A DNA stretch of 64,000 nt from Pascua guehoae (Eukaryota > Basidiomycota > Tremellomycetes > Trichosporonales > Trichosporonaceae): contig BCJX01000001.1 of NCBI GenBank assembly GCA_001600415.1, forward strand, positions 1,405,723 through 1,469,722. Direction: 5' to 3'. Positions within the stretch are counted from its first letter, which is position 1. Every line of letters starts with the position of its first letter. The notes below the pieces were generated by a model. That model was not told the DNA's origin. It saw nothing but the letters and a program-made list of their open reading frames with translations, and made no database searches. Below, piece after piece: positions 1-13,325 of this stretch. The translations under genes and the position numbers were made by a program.

Positions 1-1170
1 GGGTTCTGGGACTCAACTCTGGGGGGTTCTGGGGGGAACGCCAGCGTTGCACAATTCCGTAGAGGCCAGCTCGATGATCACCGATGGTCGGACAGTTGTC
101 ACCTCTTCCAGAGGATCCAGAGGCGGTGGCGCCCAGCACATGGTCCCAGATGGCCCCACACCCGATCCTCTGGCCCGCCCCGCTCTGGGGTCTAAAAGAG
201 GTTTGCGGCATGTGCCACTAACGCAATCGTCGCGGCGATGCGGGGGCAGCCATTGGCTGGGGGTAAAGCAAGACGTTCCTGCTGCGCTAAGATGGGCCGC
301 TTGGCAGGCACGTGTTTGACATGTTATTGGTCATTGCACGAGCTCGAGCACTTCGCTCCCCCCCCGCGGGGTCGAGCGAGGCGGACGACCACAGGTGGCA
401 CTACGCTCCTGATAGGAAAACTGCACAAAGTCGAGGTGGCATGTTCTTTGTTCTTCCGAGCTTGAACCGCCGCTAGTGGCGTGGCATGCTAATGGGGTCG
501 GCATGCGAGCAGTGTCCTTTGGGCTGTGGGGAGTCCGCACCGTCGTCCGCACCCCGGTCCGAGGCACCGAGTCCGACTAACGACGACGAGCGCCGAGAGA
601 CGCTACTTCCCCGATAGCCGTCGATAGCAGACCACTTGCTCCCTCGTCGGTCGACAGCAGCGGACAAGCATTGGCGCGACCCGTTCCGATGGCCGCCACT
701 TTATGCGTTTAGCAGATGGGAGTGCACCAGAGAATTCGATAATGAGAAAAGGAGTGACATGATGAAATCGCCGACCAGAGCCGCCGGTGCGAGGGGCATT
801 GTGCGAGTATCGAGCAGGCACGCGTCTGGTTGGAATTCGATAAACATTTGCATCACATGGTCTAGCGAAGGTTACACCCAACATGCTATTTGCTGCGCTT
901 TGCCAAGAGGCCCCATCCTCGCGTCATGGGGTACCACCCCAACCTAGAGCATAGATGCCCGTGACCAATTTGATCACCGTTGCTGTATTCCGCAAGGTTT
1001 CCCGAACAATCGTGGTGTGGTCGGTTGTTTGCGCCATGCGAGTAGTGTAGGTACGGTACGGTACGGTAGTTGTTGATCCACACCAGAGCCATATAAAAGG
1101 ACCGGCAACTGACAGACTTTTTTTTTCTCATTCCATTCAACCTTCCCTCCCTCTAGCATTCTTTCCAACC
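1..1170. other. Spacer and promoter region upstream of the sugar transporter
   Basis: I see no supportable gene here. Short open frames on both strands lack family motifs and consistent splice signals. The last 130 bases hold a tandem GGTAC-type repeat (about 1050-1068), a TATA element (1091-1100) and a T-rich run just before the transporter start, so the right-hand part is best read as that gene's promoter and 5' leader. Confidence 0.6.
1091..1100 (+). promoter_or_regulatory. TATA box of the sugar transporter gene
   Basis: The sequence ATATAAAAGG lies about 80 bases upstream of the ATG at 1171 and is followed by a T/C-rich stretch typical of fungal leaders. A clear TATA box suggests a regulated rather than constitutive promoter, which fits a nutrient transporter. 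That is inference from position and sequence only. Confidence 0.55.
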
Positions 1171-2998
1171 ATGGCTGGCGGTGCTGTCAAGAAGCCGATC
1201 AACGTTTTCCGCTTGGGCCACCTCGGCGAGCCAAAGGGCGTGTTCAACTGGCGCCTATGGTTTGCCGTCGCGTCGTTTGGCCTGCTCGGTGCTGCGCGCG
1301 GCATTGACGAGGGTCTCATCAACGGTGCATTCAGGTCAAAGTCGTTCCAGACCCTCATCCACTTGGACCAGTACAGCGAGGTCGAGCAGACGAATATCAA
1401 GGGCAACATTTCGTCCATGGTACAGCTTGGCTCGGTTGGCGGCTCTCTTTTGTGAGTTGACTTTGATATTTTGTGGCGGGAAACTAAAATGGTGCTGACC
1501 GAGAAACAGCGCGTTTGTCGTCTGTGACAAAATCGGTCGTCTGTGGGCGACACGCCTGCTGTGCGTCTGGTGGGCTGTTGGCATGGCGATTTTCATGGGC
1601 AACAATGGCAGCCTGGGTGCCGTCTATGCCGGTCGCCTGATTGCTGGCATCGGAGTGGGCATGACGCCCGTCGTCGGACCCGTCTACCTGGCCGAGATTG
1701 CGCCCGCGTCGGTGCGTGGCCTGTGCACATGCGTCTTTACCGGCAACGTCTACCTGGGCATCAACCTTGCCTACTGGGCAAACTATGGCAGTGAGCGGCA
1801 CATGAACCCAGACTCGCCCGCGCGGTGGCTCGTCCCGACCAGCCTGCACCTCATGTTTGCGACCCTCATCTTCTGCCTGTCGTGGTTCCAGTACGAGTCG
1901 CCGCGCTTCTGGGTCAAAAAGGGCAATGTCGCAAAGGCCACCGACACGCTGGCGCACATTCGCCACCTGCCCGCCGACGACCCTTACATTGTCAACGAAA
2001 TCAACGCCATTGTGACCGCGCACGACATCGAGGTCGAGGCTACACGCGGCATGACGTTTATGCAAATGGTAAAGGAAACAATCACCAACCGCAACAACCT
2101 GTACCGCATCTGGCTCGCGTCCAGTGTCCAGTTCCTCTCCCAGTGGTCGGGAGCCGGCTCAATCACCATCTACGCGCCCGACCTGTTTGAGATTCTCGGC
2201 ATCAAGGGCTCAGAAGAGGGTCTCCTCGTCACGGCCGTCTTTGGTATTGTCAAGCTCGTGGCAGCCATCTTCTGCGCCCTTTTCCTCGTCGACGTCATTG
2301 GCCGCAAGCGCTCGCTCCTCCTCGGCATTACGCTCCAGACCGTGTCCATGATCTACGTCGCGGCCTTCCTCACCAGCACGCCGCAGCTCGGCCAAGTCGA
2401 AGGCTTTGTCCTCCCCGCCAACAAGGTCGGCGTCAGCAAGGGCGCCATTGCCATGATCTACATTTCCGGCTTTGGCTGGGCCCTCGGATGGAACAGCATG
2501 TGAGTCAAAGCCAGAATGCAACTCAAAGGAAAAGTCGCTGACCCCTGCAGGCAATACCTCCTCACGGCCGAACTGTTCCCCCTCCGCATCCGCGCCCTCG
2601 CCACATCCTTCGCCATGGCGCTCCACTTTGCAAACCAGTACGGCAACGCGCGTGCCGTCCCCAACCTCTTGCTCCCCACGCGCGACGGCGGCATCACGCC
2701 CGGCGGCACATTCTGGTCCTTTGCCGCCGTCACCATTATTGGCGGTCTGTGGGTCTGGTTCTTCATCCCCGAGACGGCAGGACGCACCCTCGAGAGCATG
2801 GAGCGTCTCTTCCAGCTGCCCTGGTACAAGATTGGCCGGTACGGCAACCGTGACGCCGAGGAGCTCGACACGGAAGAGGCGATCGCCGAGCACGAGCACG
2901 AGCACGACGCCGAAAAGGCAAAGCCCGAAATGGGCCATGTGGAGAGTGTCCCCCACTTGGTGCAGGATGAAAAGGCACGCCGCGGGGATGTTGTCTGA
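1171..2998 (+). CDS. MFS sugar transporter (sugar-porter family)
   Basis: Predicted 572-residue plasma-membrane permease of the major facilitator superfamily, probably importing a sugar or related polyol/acid by proton symport. Three exons fit: 1171-1451, 1510-2499 and 2551-2998, with GTGAGT donors and CAG acceptors that keep the frame. Sugar-porter marks are visible: a DKIGRLWATR loop motif after the second membrane segment, an RLIAGIGVGM segment, ESPRFWVKKG before the central loop, DVIGRKRS in the second half, AELFPLRIRA, and the PETAGRTLESME signature (PETKG motif) at the end of the last helix. The N-terminal MAGGAVKKP tail is short. The C-terminal tail is acidic and His-rich (EHEHEHD). 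Substrate cannot be told from the sequence; quinate, lactose and hexose permeases look alike at this level. A TATA box lies upstream. Confidence 0.9.
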
Positions 2999-3517
2999 GG
3001 GGCGTTGAAAAAAAAGGTTGTAGCGGGCGGCGAGACGCACGTGTGGGGTTGCACATATCCTTGCTCTCGTCTGCCTTGGCATTTGCCGTGTTCTATGGAT
3101 CCATGTGCTTTTTGATTATCATGGGCGCAGAGTAACTGTCTAGCGCATGAGCCCCGACTAACAATTTCTGACCACGAGACCCCGAGTCTTGGCGAGGGCT
3201 TGTCGTTAGCCCCTTCTGTGGAACGAATTCGACTCCCAGCTCTTTCCGTTGCGAGTGGCGGTTTATTCCCCTGGTCGTGGTCACTTGAACAGTGGGTTCC
3301 TCCGACAGTGAACAGCAATGACAAGCCAGCTGATCCCCGGTCATGCCCTCCGTTTCCAGTTTGGCCCCTACGTTCGTCTCTCGCCACCAAGCTATACAGC
3401 AAAAGGTGTCCACAACGGTCTCTCCAACGCTACCACGTCCCTAGTATCCCCTCATGCACACCACACAGGGCGAGCTCATCACAACGGCCAGCTAACCCTT
3501 TCGCCCTTTTGCAACTG

Positions 3518-3568
3518 CCCCTTGTGCAACACGTCCTTGTGCAACACGTCCTTGTGCAACCCGTCTTT
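3518..3568. repeat. 15-base tandem repeat (CTTGTGCAACACGTC unit), about 3 copies
   Basis: Three near-identical copies of a 15-base unit are visible directly upstream of the 12-base array at 3584-3691. Both share the core GCAAC-C-C-GTC, suggesting that the two arrays arose from one ancestral unit by replication slippage. Confidence 0.8.
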
Positions 3569-3583
3569 CCGAAACGCCCCCTT

Positions 3584-3691
3584 CCGCAACCCATCCTGCA
3601 ACCCGTCCTGCAACCCATCCTGCAACCCATCCTCCAACCCATCCCGCAACCCATCCCGCAACCCATCCTACAACCCGTCCTGCAACCCCCA
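3584..3691. repeat. 12-base minisatellite, about 9 copies
   Basis: Nine tandem copies of a unit close to CTGCAACCCATC run without interruption. Copies differ at one or two positions (CTGC/CCGC/CTCC/CTAC and CATC/CGTC). The unit length is a multiple of three, so all frames stay open in phase, which explains the long spurious reading frames on both strands. Confidence 0.9.
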
Positions 3692-4513
3692 TCCACCCTC
3701 CTACCCCCCACCACGATCGCTTACACCAACCTCCACATCCAACCACAATCCCCGCCGTTCCACTCGACACAGCCCCCAGCTCCCACGCCCGCACACGCAC
3801 ACGACCCTCGACATACCCCATCACCCATCACCCATCCCCATCCCCCATCGTCCCCGCCAAGCCCAGCGCCTCGGTACCGGGAAATGTGGCAGTGCCACCT
3901 GGCCACTTTGGGCCACTGGTAAAGGAGCTGGGAGGGGACAGAACCGTGTGTGTGTGTCCTCTGGCGTGCTCGGCTGTCCTGGCCGCTGGCCGGGGTCGGT
4001 CGCTGATCGGCGGTAGGTCTAGGCGACTGCTGCGTGATCGGGGATGCAGAGCTTAATTTCACCGCGTACCGGTATGTTCGAATTGTTCTGCTGCTTGTGC
4101 GTTAGACGCCCAACGATGGGCAATGGTCTGGTTCTGTTCGTTGGGCATTGTACACGCCGAATGGGGAAATAGATACTTTGGGCAAGGTTTGGAAACCACG
4201 CAACTCTGACAGCATACTCTGTCGGCATTGACGTTGTTTCGTCTTGCCGCTGGACAGTCACAGTGCTCGATCGAAACAGATCCGAGCTCGCTTGCCGCGG
4301 CCAATGGGGCACTTTCTCCATGTCGGGCAGGCATGTAGTACCAGAGCTCATTCCTCCACGCCCAATGCAATCTATTCGCGGATGAAGTGCATCGTGACCA
4401 CGCGGATGCGAGCGACGTACTACTATACAGAATGAAACGCTGTTGTATTGTCCATCCACCGTCACCACCCTCTGGGCAGCTCCACCCGCATGCCGCTCAT
4501 TACTCAATGTGGA

Positions 4514-4546
4514 CTGCGCGTGCGCGTGCGCGTGCGCGTGCGCGCT
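4514..4546. repeat. Alternating purine-pyrimidine run (CGTGCG repeats)
   Basis: Roughly 33 bases of strictly alternating G/C and T/G steps made of a CGTGCG unit lie about 50 bases past the stop codon of the KNR4-like gene, probably in its 3' untranslated region. Such runs can adopt Z-DNA. Whether this one does is not known. Confidence 0.7.
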
Positions 4547-4592
4547 CACCCCCAGATTAAACAGACGGCCACCACAACGCTTACCCCCTCGC

Positions 4593-6900
<2,308 letters not shown>

Positions 6901-7245
6901 GCGTCAGTGGTAGTCCACATCGTCTACGGCAGACACAAAGACGTACGTTGGATTGCTCGGCGTTGGAGGGCCTGGCAGTGGGGCAAACGACCCTCGCCTG
7001 CTGGGGCCCGGAGATTGGTCCTGGAGAGTCAGTCATGATTGGCGGTGGTGATGCACAGTCTGTGTGCTGCGCGCAAATGGACAGGGAAAGGGCCGAGCAT
7101 GGCAACGGGCTGTTTGCGCATCCTGGCAGCGCGTCTGTCCCGACGGCTTGGCGCAAGGGGGTGTCGGCCTCGGACGCCACAGATGGGCAGCACAGCCACT
7201 GTCGGTCTGCATTGACACGGCGAGCAAGTGCTGTGCCGGCTCAGA

Positions 7246-7272
7246 TCCACACACACACACACACACACACAC
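7246..7272. repeat. (CA)n microsatellite
   Basis: About 13 uninterrupted CA dinucleotides, followed some 70 bases later by four GGAAAC hexamers. Both are simple-sequence repeats and probably length-variable between strains. Confidence 0.9.
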
Positions 7273-7393
7273 TGCCAAGAGCGTGTGCGGAACACGCAAT
7301 GGCAGAATGGCACGAGGACATTGCGCGCAACGCAAGCGCAAGCGGAAACGGAAACGGAAACGGAAACACCGGAAGCGGACCAGTCCAACTCAC

Positions 7394-7495
7394 ATCGAGC
7401 GAAGTGTCAAACGCCGTCTTTGGGAGGACGAATGTATCGGCCTTTGCGGGCGCGCCGCGACCAAAGAAGCGCGCAAAGGGGGATAGAAACGGCAT
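7394..7495 (-). other. Candidate orphan first exon, possibly of the KNR4-like gene
   Basis: An ATG at 7495 opens 34 codons beginning MPFLSPFARFFGRG, ending exactly at a consensus GTGAGT donor. It looks like a real short N-terminal exon on the same strand as, and upstream of, the KNR4-like gene. Joining it directly to the known KNR4 exon does not keep the frame, because that acceptor needs two leftover bases and this exon leaves none. An extra exon would be required, or the exon belongs to something else. Confidence 0.3.
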
Positions 7496-9546
7496 CGGTC
7501 TGTATGGCCAAGGTGGATGGCGTGTCAGCGTCGAGGAGAGTATGGCGGCGTGCGTAAGTGGAGGCGCGTGCGCGCGCAGACGTAGGCCTACCATGGCACG
7601 AAACTGGGGCGTGGAGCGCGACGCATTCTCCAAAGCGCCCGCAGACAGCGTGCCGGCGCGGGGGTGGACGTCGACTTACCTAGTTTGTATGTTAGACACG
7701 CTCGCGCCAGGTCAGGTCTCGATGTGCCGGTCGCAGGTACGGGCGGCGCGGAGTGGCCGGTGTCGGCCGAGGGGTCGCGACTCGCAGAACACGGGCAGCG
7801 GTAGCGAGGGGTGGTGGAGCGGTGGTTTGGTCGACGCTAGCGATGTTGCAAGGTTACAGTGGCAATGGTGGTTTGATGCTTGCTTGAGAGAGGAATGGTG
7901 TAGATGTATAGTATGTGGAGCTGATGATGGTGGAGGAGATTGGATGTGCGTTGTTGAGAGTTGTACTATGGCAGTGGTATGCAGTTGTTGGTACAGACAG
8001 AGCAGACTGCAGACAGAGTTGAATCATGCAACTCGCCTCCACGCAGTACGCGGTGGGTGCACCTGTGCGCCTGCCTGCCTGCCTGCTGCCTGCCTGATCA
8101 TGCGACCCAAGCCAAGGCAGCTCGAGGCAGCAGCTGGGCAGCAGCTGGGCAGTGTCCAAATGGCCCATTTCCATTCCCATGCATCCCTGGGGGTTTTGAC
8201 CAGTTCCGGAAAGAGACTGTGCACACTGCAGACAGCCCCTTGCCTCCCTTGCCCCTTCCCCTTCCCTTCCTTCGGTCCTTCGGTCCCTCGGTCCCTCGGT
8301 CCCTCGGTCCCCCCTTTGGTTTGCCTCTGTTTCCCTGCATCTTGCTACGCCGCGTGCCAACTCGAGACTGGATACAAGATGGTGGCATGGCCAATGGCAC
8401 AGCCCAGCAGACCCAGCAGGCAGCAGGGCCAGCAGGCAGCAGGGACCTGCGAGCCGGCCAGCCCGCTCTCTTTGCAGGGTGGGGGTGCACATTGCTGTGC
8501 GCCCAGGTGCCCAGGTGCTCAGGTACCTCGGGTGGTGCCATGCCGCCGGGAGCGGTAGCTGATGCGTCAAACACACCAATGGGTGGCCCCCCCCTGAAAA
8601 TTACAGTGCGTCATAAAGCCACATCATTAACATGGGTGAGCTTGACATCATTTGCTCTTGCGACGCGTGCTCTTGGCACATGGCACACCTCGCACAGTGA
8701 CCCCCCCTCAAAAGTGCAAAGAGTGGGTAAAGTTAAGGGCATAGAGCATCTTTAGCATGCGTTTGATACACGCGGGTCCTTTGTTCAATGTCATGGCATA
8801 TGGGTAAGAACACCAGGCGCACTCTAGTTGGATGGCCATGATTCTGGGGTCGAGCATTCGCCCGTGACTACACACTGCAGCGCCGCGCGCGCCGCGAGCC
8901 GCGAACCGTGTCGAGGCGTGAATTGCTTCATGTCCGGCTGCCTCGGATGTCTCTGAGGTATGCGGCAACAGATCCGATCCTCGTACAAAACCCACATCGA
9001 TCAATGTCATTCAGGTATGTACTGTAGACAAGTTCTAGAGCAACTGACAAGCTTTATCGTTCCTGTGATGGGCATCGCGAGGTTGGACTGTCCGAGTTGG
9101 CAGGAGTTTAGTAGTGTGATGCAGACCCAAGCAAGGGCAATTACAGGCCAAGTGACAAGCAAGGGCAATGACAGGCCAAGTGCTATGGTGCTTCCCAGCT
9201 ACTGGAAGCCAAAGGCTATGGGATACGTTGATTCTTTTTGTCACACCACCCCGTGTGGGATCGAACTCGCGTCTGCACGCATCGATTGTCAGAAGTGGCA
9301 CCCGTGCCTGCCTCCACAAAATTGGTCCCGTCGCCAATCTCTGATCTCTGTCCATCCCAAAACTCGGAGGATGGCACTTTCAACCTCCTCGACGTCTTGA
9401 CCAGCCTACATCCCGGACTTTTGCACGCCGCGCCGCCGCCTCTTGGTCACCGAAACCTACCTCCTCTCGACTCTCCCCAGCCTCGGACGACGGGGGGTAT
9501 CTTTACACCTGCATTCTCCGCTTTTACCGCTTTCTCGAGGGTCACC
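7496..9546. other. Long low-complexity spacer
   Basis: No gene can be supported. The region contains TCGGTCCC-type repeats at 8265-8310 and CAGCAGG-type repeats near 8395-8450. The neighbouring KNR4 upstream region adds a CA dinucleotide run (7246-7272) and GGAAAC hexamers (7343-7368). A plus-strand open frame of 536 codons spans 6948-8558 but has no domain, unnatural composition and overlaps these repeats. The right-hand part probably holds the promoter of the bL9m gene. Confidence 0.55.
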
Positions 9547-10714
9547 ATGTTCGCTTCGACGTCCCGCGCCGTCCTCCGGTCGTCTGTCGGCAGGACCGCT
9601 GCGTTTTCCGTGAGTGTTGCCTTGCTCGGTGCTCTGCGAGGGAGGCCGCAGGGATTATGAGAGACTGGGCGTTTGTGGAACTCGCTGTGAAAGGCAGCGG
9701 AGAACCAGAACCAGAACCAGAAGCGGGAAGTGCTCGATGTGCAAGTACATGCCAAGACCAGCTCGTCGGCGTCCAGTGACCAGAGGGCCAGTTGATGTGT
9801 ATTGGCGCGGTATCTCTGTGATCGTCAACGACAGTATGACCATGTCTCTCCGCTGCTCTACTGCAACCACCAATTACCCATCTCCACGAGCAACGGTAAC
9901 AGGACATGAAGCTGACGCCCAGACGTCAGCGCCGCACGCTGCGCGCAAAACGGTCATTGTCGAGCTTCTCCAGGACGTCCAGGGCCTCGGACACACGCGT
10001 GCGTATGAACGCCATATTCGGCTCGCGATCCAAAGCTGACAGCCCACCAGACGACCGCGTGGCCGTCACCGAGGGCCGCATGAGGCACACACTGGCGCCG
10101 TTCCGCCTCGCGCGCTACATTCCGTGGAAGCGGGCAAGCGAGCGTGCCGTCAAGGAGCTGCGGTCTAGGGTGAGTTTGTGTGGAGATGTGTGGCTGGAGT
10201 GTTTGTGAGGAGCGACAGGCGAAGGGGCTATGGTAGGGTAAAAGCTCCTATCCCAACGTAGCCGCATGTTGCCAAGCTCCTGCCAGCAAACTCCGACTAC
10301 TAACCTACCCCCCCTCCCCCCCATTCCAAGCTAACGCCACAGCCCCGCCCGCGCTTCGACCAGTCCCTCATCGACGCCCCCTCCGCGACCCCCGAGACGT
10401 ACCCGACCGCAGCCGAGCCCACGCCCCAAGCGCTCCTGGACGCGCTCTACCTCGTCCCCGACCTGCTCACCTTTGCCCGCCGTACCGTGTCGCCCACGAC
10501 GCCCGCGCTCCATGGCTCGCTGACGCTGAGCGACCTCGCCGACCTGCTCGCCACCCAGCACGGCCTGCCCAGCGCCGACGTCGAGGTGGCCTGGATTGGC
10601 CAGGAGGCCGCCGCCCGCATGAAGGAGATTGGCACCTGGGAGGCGTCCGTCGTCGTCCGCGGGCGTGGGGGCGAGGCGCGCCAGGTCAGCGTCGAGGTCG
10701 TCAGGAAAGAGTAA
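9547..10714 (+). CDS. Mitochondrial large-subunit ribosomal protein bL9m
   Basis: A 209-residue mitochondrial ribosomal protein resembling bacterial L9, which sits near the L1 stalk of the large subunit. Four exons fit: 9547-9609, 9923-9998, 10051-10169 and 10343-10714. Exon 1 encodes MFASTSRAVLRSSVGRTAAF, a basic, Ser/Arg-rich, acid-free mitochondrial targeting presequence. Exons 2-3 encode the L9 N-terminal pattern: KTVIVELLQDVQGLGH, then a VAVTEGRMRHTLAP segment matching the family's glycine-rich VKDGYARNFLIP region, then ARYIP. Exon 4 encodes the C-terminal domain with LTFARRTV, ALHGSLTLSDLADLL and a GTWEASVVV beta strand before the stop. Intron 1 is unusually long (313 nt) for this window. 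L9-family identity rests on pattern recognition and should be confirmed by a profile search. Confidence 0.75.
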
Positions 10715-11368
10715 GGGGTGGGCATGCATTGCACTGTTCTGGAATGTGGGTTTGACCGTGCCCCCGTTGGTCAACAGAGGCACCTTTGACCTCGCCGTCT
10801 GCAGACACTCCACTGAAGTACACTTGCCGTCCCACTGGACTAACGGGTGTTTTTCCACTGAGACATTGAAGGACTCCACCACGGTCGATTCCAGGCTCGC
10901 CACTACTTGCCTATCCGCGTGTCGTTAGACTGACGGAACTCTCAAGTGGGCCTTGGGCATCTCTAGCGTCTATAAAGAGGTTTACTCCAATGTACCCACA
11001 GCTAATCTGAGGTTGACTCCACCAGCTCACTATGGTCTAGCTGGTAGCATCGAAACTACAGCGAGACCACGTCAAGCCCTGCGGAATAGCAGCCTGGAAA
11101 GGAGAGTCGTAAACGTTACAGTTCATTAACGACACACAATTGCAGGAGTGTCGACGTCACACGTCACACTTTACACCCCGATCATCTTGTGCCCATCTTG
11201 TGGCTCCTCCAACCTGTAGTTCTGCAACGTCCTAGGCAGCTGTCCTTTGGCGGAAGCGTGTCCGTTGATGGACGGCACATTGCAGACGGACATAGTGTTC
11301 GCTCTCGCCCTTGCACTTGACTGCGACTCCATATAGTGTACAGATACATCCGGCATGCTCACACCTGG
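10715..11368. other. Convergent spacer between bL9m and Acinus-like genes
   Basis: No gene seen. Both neighbours end here (tail to tail). A plus-strand TATAAAGAGG-like sequence occurs near 10970, but no open frame follows it. Confidence 0.6.
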
Positions 11369-12922
11369 CTACATAGAACTGTCCGACCTCTTCGGCCGCC
11401 TCGCGTCTCCTCGCCAGAACCTGGCCACGGCACCACAAACGTCCTATCAACCACTCCTGGCTCACCTCCTGGCGCTCACAGTGGCCCTCGGACCTTCGCG
11501 CCACGCCAAGCTCGGCCGCGCCCGAGTATACCTCAGGGGGCCGGTCCGAGCATCGGGTCCATTCGTGGGCCGGGCATATGGCGTCGCGCGGGGCGGGGGC
11601 GCAATCCTCGCCGCGAGTCCACCGGCGGGCAACTGTCCCGCGGCGCCGGGTGGGCCGCCGCGTCCGCCGAGCCCCGGCGGCGTCCTGATCGGCCCTCCTG
11701 CACCGACGGGCGCGAGCCGGAACGTCCACTTGTCCCCTTCGCGAGCGGAAGTGAGTGCCAAGCGCGTGCGTCCTGCCCACGCGCTCTCTTCCTCGGCGAC
11801 GAGACGCGGGACCTCGGCAGGATCGACAAACTGTACCTCGAGCACACCGCCGGTGCCCTCTGGCCACTGGCGGGCGTGGACGCGGGCAGCGACCGAGAGT
11901 GCAGCTTCGACGGTGGCGTAGCCCGCATACGCGTGGTCCTTGACGCCCGAGAGCCACAGTCCGGGGAGGTCTGGCGACCCAAACGGCGCGCGTGGGCCCA
12001 GGGGGAGTGACGAGGGGGACAGGTACGCGTGGGTCGCGGACAGCGTCAGGGGGCGGCGAAGGTTGGAGATGTACAGGACCGTCGTCGGGGGATGCATGTC
12101 GGCGAGATGCGAGAGGGATGCAGGGAGCGTCACGCTTGGTGCAGCTGCATGGGGGGACGGGTGTGAGGGGCCCGAGGGAGAGTGGGGAGGCGAAGCAGCA
12201 GGCTGGGTGTGCACCGGGGGCGACGATGGGGACGGTGATGGCTGTTTTGTTGATGTCGGCGGTGTTAAGACAGCCGTGGGAGCCGCGACCGCGACTGGCG
12301 GTGTGGTCAAGGGCGTTGAGGCCGTGGGCGGAGTTGCAAGCGGCGTCGCGATCGCTGGAGCGGCAACGACAGGAGCTGGAGGAGGGGGAGTTGGGGGGCT
12401 TGCACTGGGGATAACAGCGGGCGGAGCTGTGATAGGCGCTGTCGCAGCGGCGTGGGATTCGATGGGTGGCGTGGTGACCGCGGCCGTGGCCATAGAGGGA
12501 GCTTGGATTGGGGCAGCCGCGGGAGGTGGATTGGATAGTGGAGTTGCGACCGGGGGTGGTGTTGCGACGCGCTGCGTTGCGGATGGCGATACGATCGAAG
12601 GTGTCACGATTAACTGTGCGGCGGCGACAGGTGGTAGCGAGGTCTGTGGCTCTGAGGCGTCGCCCGCGTCCTGTAGAGGTGCAGGTGGTACTGGATGCTC
12701 ATCATGAACAACGTCTCCGCTTTGTTTCGGCGCCGCTGTTTCGGCGTCGAGAAACGCCTGCAGCCTGTCGGCGAGCTGCGGGTTAGTCAAATGATCGACA
12801 CCCGTCGCGCGATAATCGACCATGCTCACATCCTTTTTGAGGCCCTTGGTATCGAGGCCGCGCAGTGAGAGTTCGGCGCGGAGCTCGGTTACCTTGAGGG
12901 ATTTGACGTTGAGGGCGGCCAT
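11369..12922 (-). CDS. Acinus-like SAP-domain RNA-processing protein
   Basis: Resembles Acinus, the SAP-domain partner of RNPS1 and SAP18 in the ASAP complex that associates with spliceosomes and the exon junction complex. Exon 1 (12830-12922) and exon 2 (from 12775, after a 54-nt intron) together encode a SAP DNA-binding motif, residues about 8-42: LKVTELRAELSLRGLDTKG then LADRLQAFLDAE. A long Pro/Ala/Thr-rich disordered stretch follows. Then comes an RRM-like domain with VLYISNLRRPLTL, HAYAGYATVEAA and WPEGTGGVLEVQFVDPAEV, matching the Acinus RRM. Near the end RYTRARPSLAWREG resembles the RNPS1/SAP18-binding (RSB) motif. The frame stops at 11462. A 45-nt intron (11421-11465) would instead add a short basic tail ending at 11369. 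That tail is plausible but unproven. Confidence 0.75.
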
Positions 12923-13325
12923 GATGTGGTGTGTGCAGTGAGAAGGATGCTACGTTTGTGAGAGAGTGGACAATGGCAATATTGTTTTTGCCCACGACTG
13001 CCGCGTAAAAGTGGAGGAAGGATCGACACTTACCCGCCCTGGGCGTACGGTACATGCACGCTGGGTGGGCGGTGCGCCCTGGCAGACAAGCAGGCAGCAG
13101 GGGGGGGGGTTACGCGCCTTGTAAATTGCGTCATGTTGGCACCCTGCCTGCTGGCTGCTGGCTGCTGGCTGGCACTTGTCACACCCACCACTCACCCCTT
13201 CCTTCCCTCCCCCCCTGGCACTGTACCACCCCCTGGCGACGTCTTTTGCTGTTTCCACACTTTCTTCGTCCAACACTTCCTCCTTCCCACACTCACCACC
13301 ACCTCCCCTCCCCCTCCCTCTCGCC
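12923..13325. other. Divergent promoter region, Acinus-like / HbrB genes
   Basis: About 400 bases between two head-to-head start codons. It includes a C-rich and CT-rich stretch leading to the HbrB start and a poly-G run near 13099-13107. No gene seen. Probably a shared bidirectional promoter. Confidence 0.6.

Larger units (their letters stand above)
2999..4592. other. Spacer between transporter and KNR4-like gene, rich in minisatellites
   Basis: No convincing gene. The spacer holds 15-base repeats near 3518-3568, a 12-base minisatellite at 3584-3691, a C/A-rich stretch to about 3880, a short TG run near 3946 and an alternating CG/TG run at 4514-4546. A 232-codon frame (3318-4016) is open only because the 12-base repeat has no stop codons in that phase. 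It encodes repeated Cys-Asn-Pro-Ser and is not believed. Confidence 0.6.

Noticed and set aside
2210..3402. Long minus-strand frames opposite the sugar transporter
   Set aside because: Shadow frames with no motifs; the plus strand carries complete MFS signatures.
3584..3691. Internal telomeric repeat
   Set aside because: The G-rich strand unit is GATGGGTTGCAG-like, not TTAGGG or a known fungal variant, and it lies between ordinary genes.
3460..3700. Possible CRISPR array
   Set aside because: Repeats are contiguous with no unique spacers, and the context is a fungal nuclear genome.
3318..4016. 232-codon frame with Cys-Asn-Pro-Ser repeats
   Set aside because: The repeat protein is a translation of the 12-base minisatellite; flanking residues look random and no promoter or splice logic supports it.
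6948..8558. Plus-strand open frame of 536 codons
   Set aside because: Runs through CA, GGAAAC and TCGGTCCC repeats, has Cys/Trp/Arg-heavy unnatural composition and no domain; open only because of GC-rich, stop-poor sequence.
9235..9310. GATCGAACTC resembling a tRNA T arm on the minus strand
   Set aside because: Flanking bases do not pair as a T stem and no D arm or acceptor stem fits.
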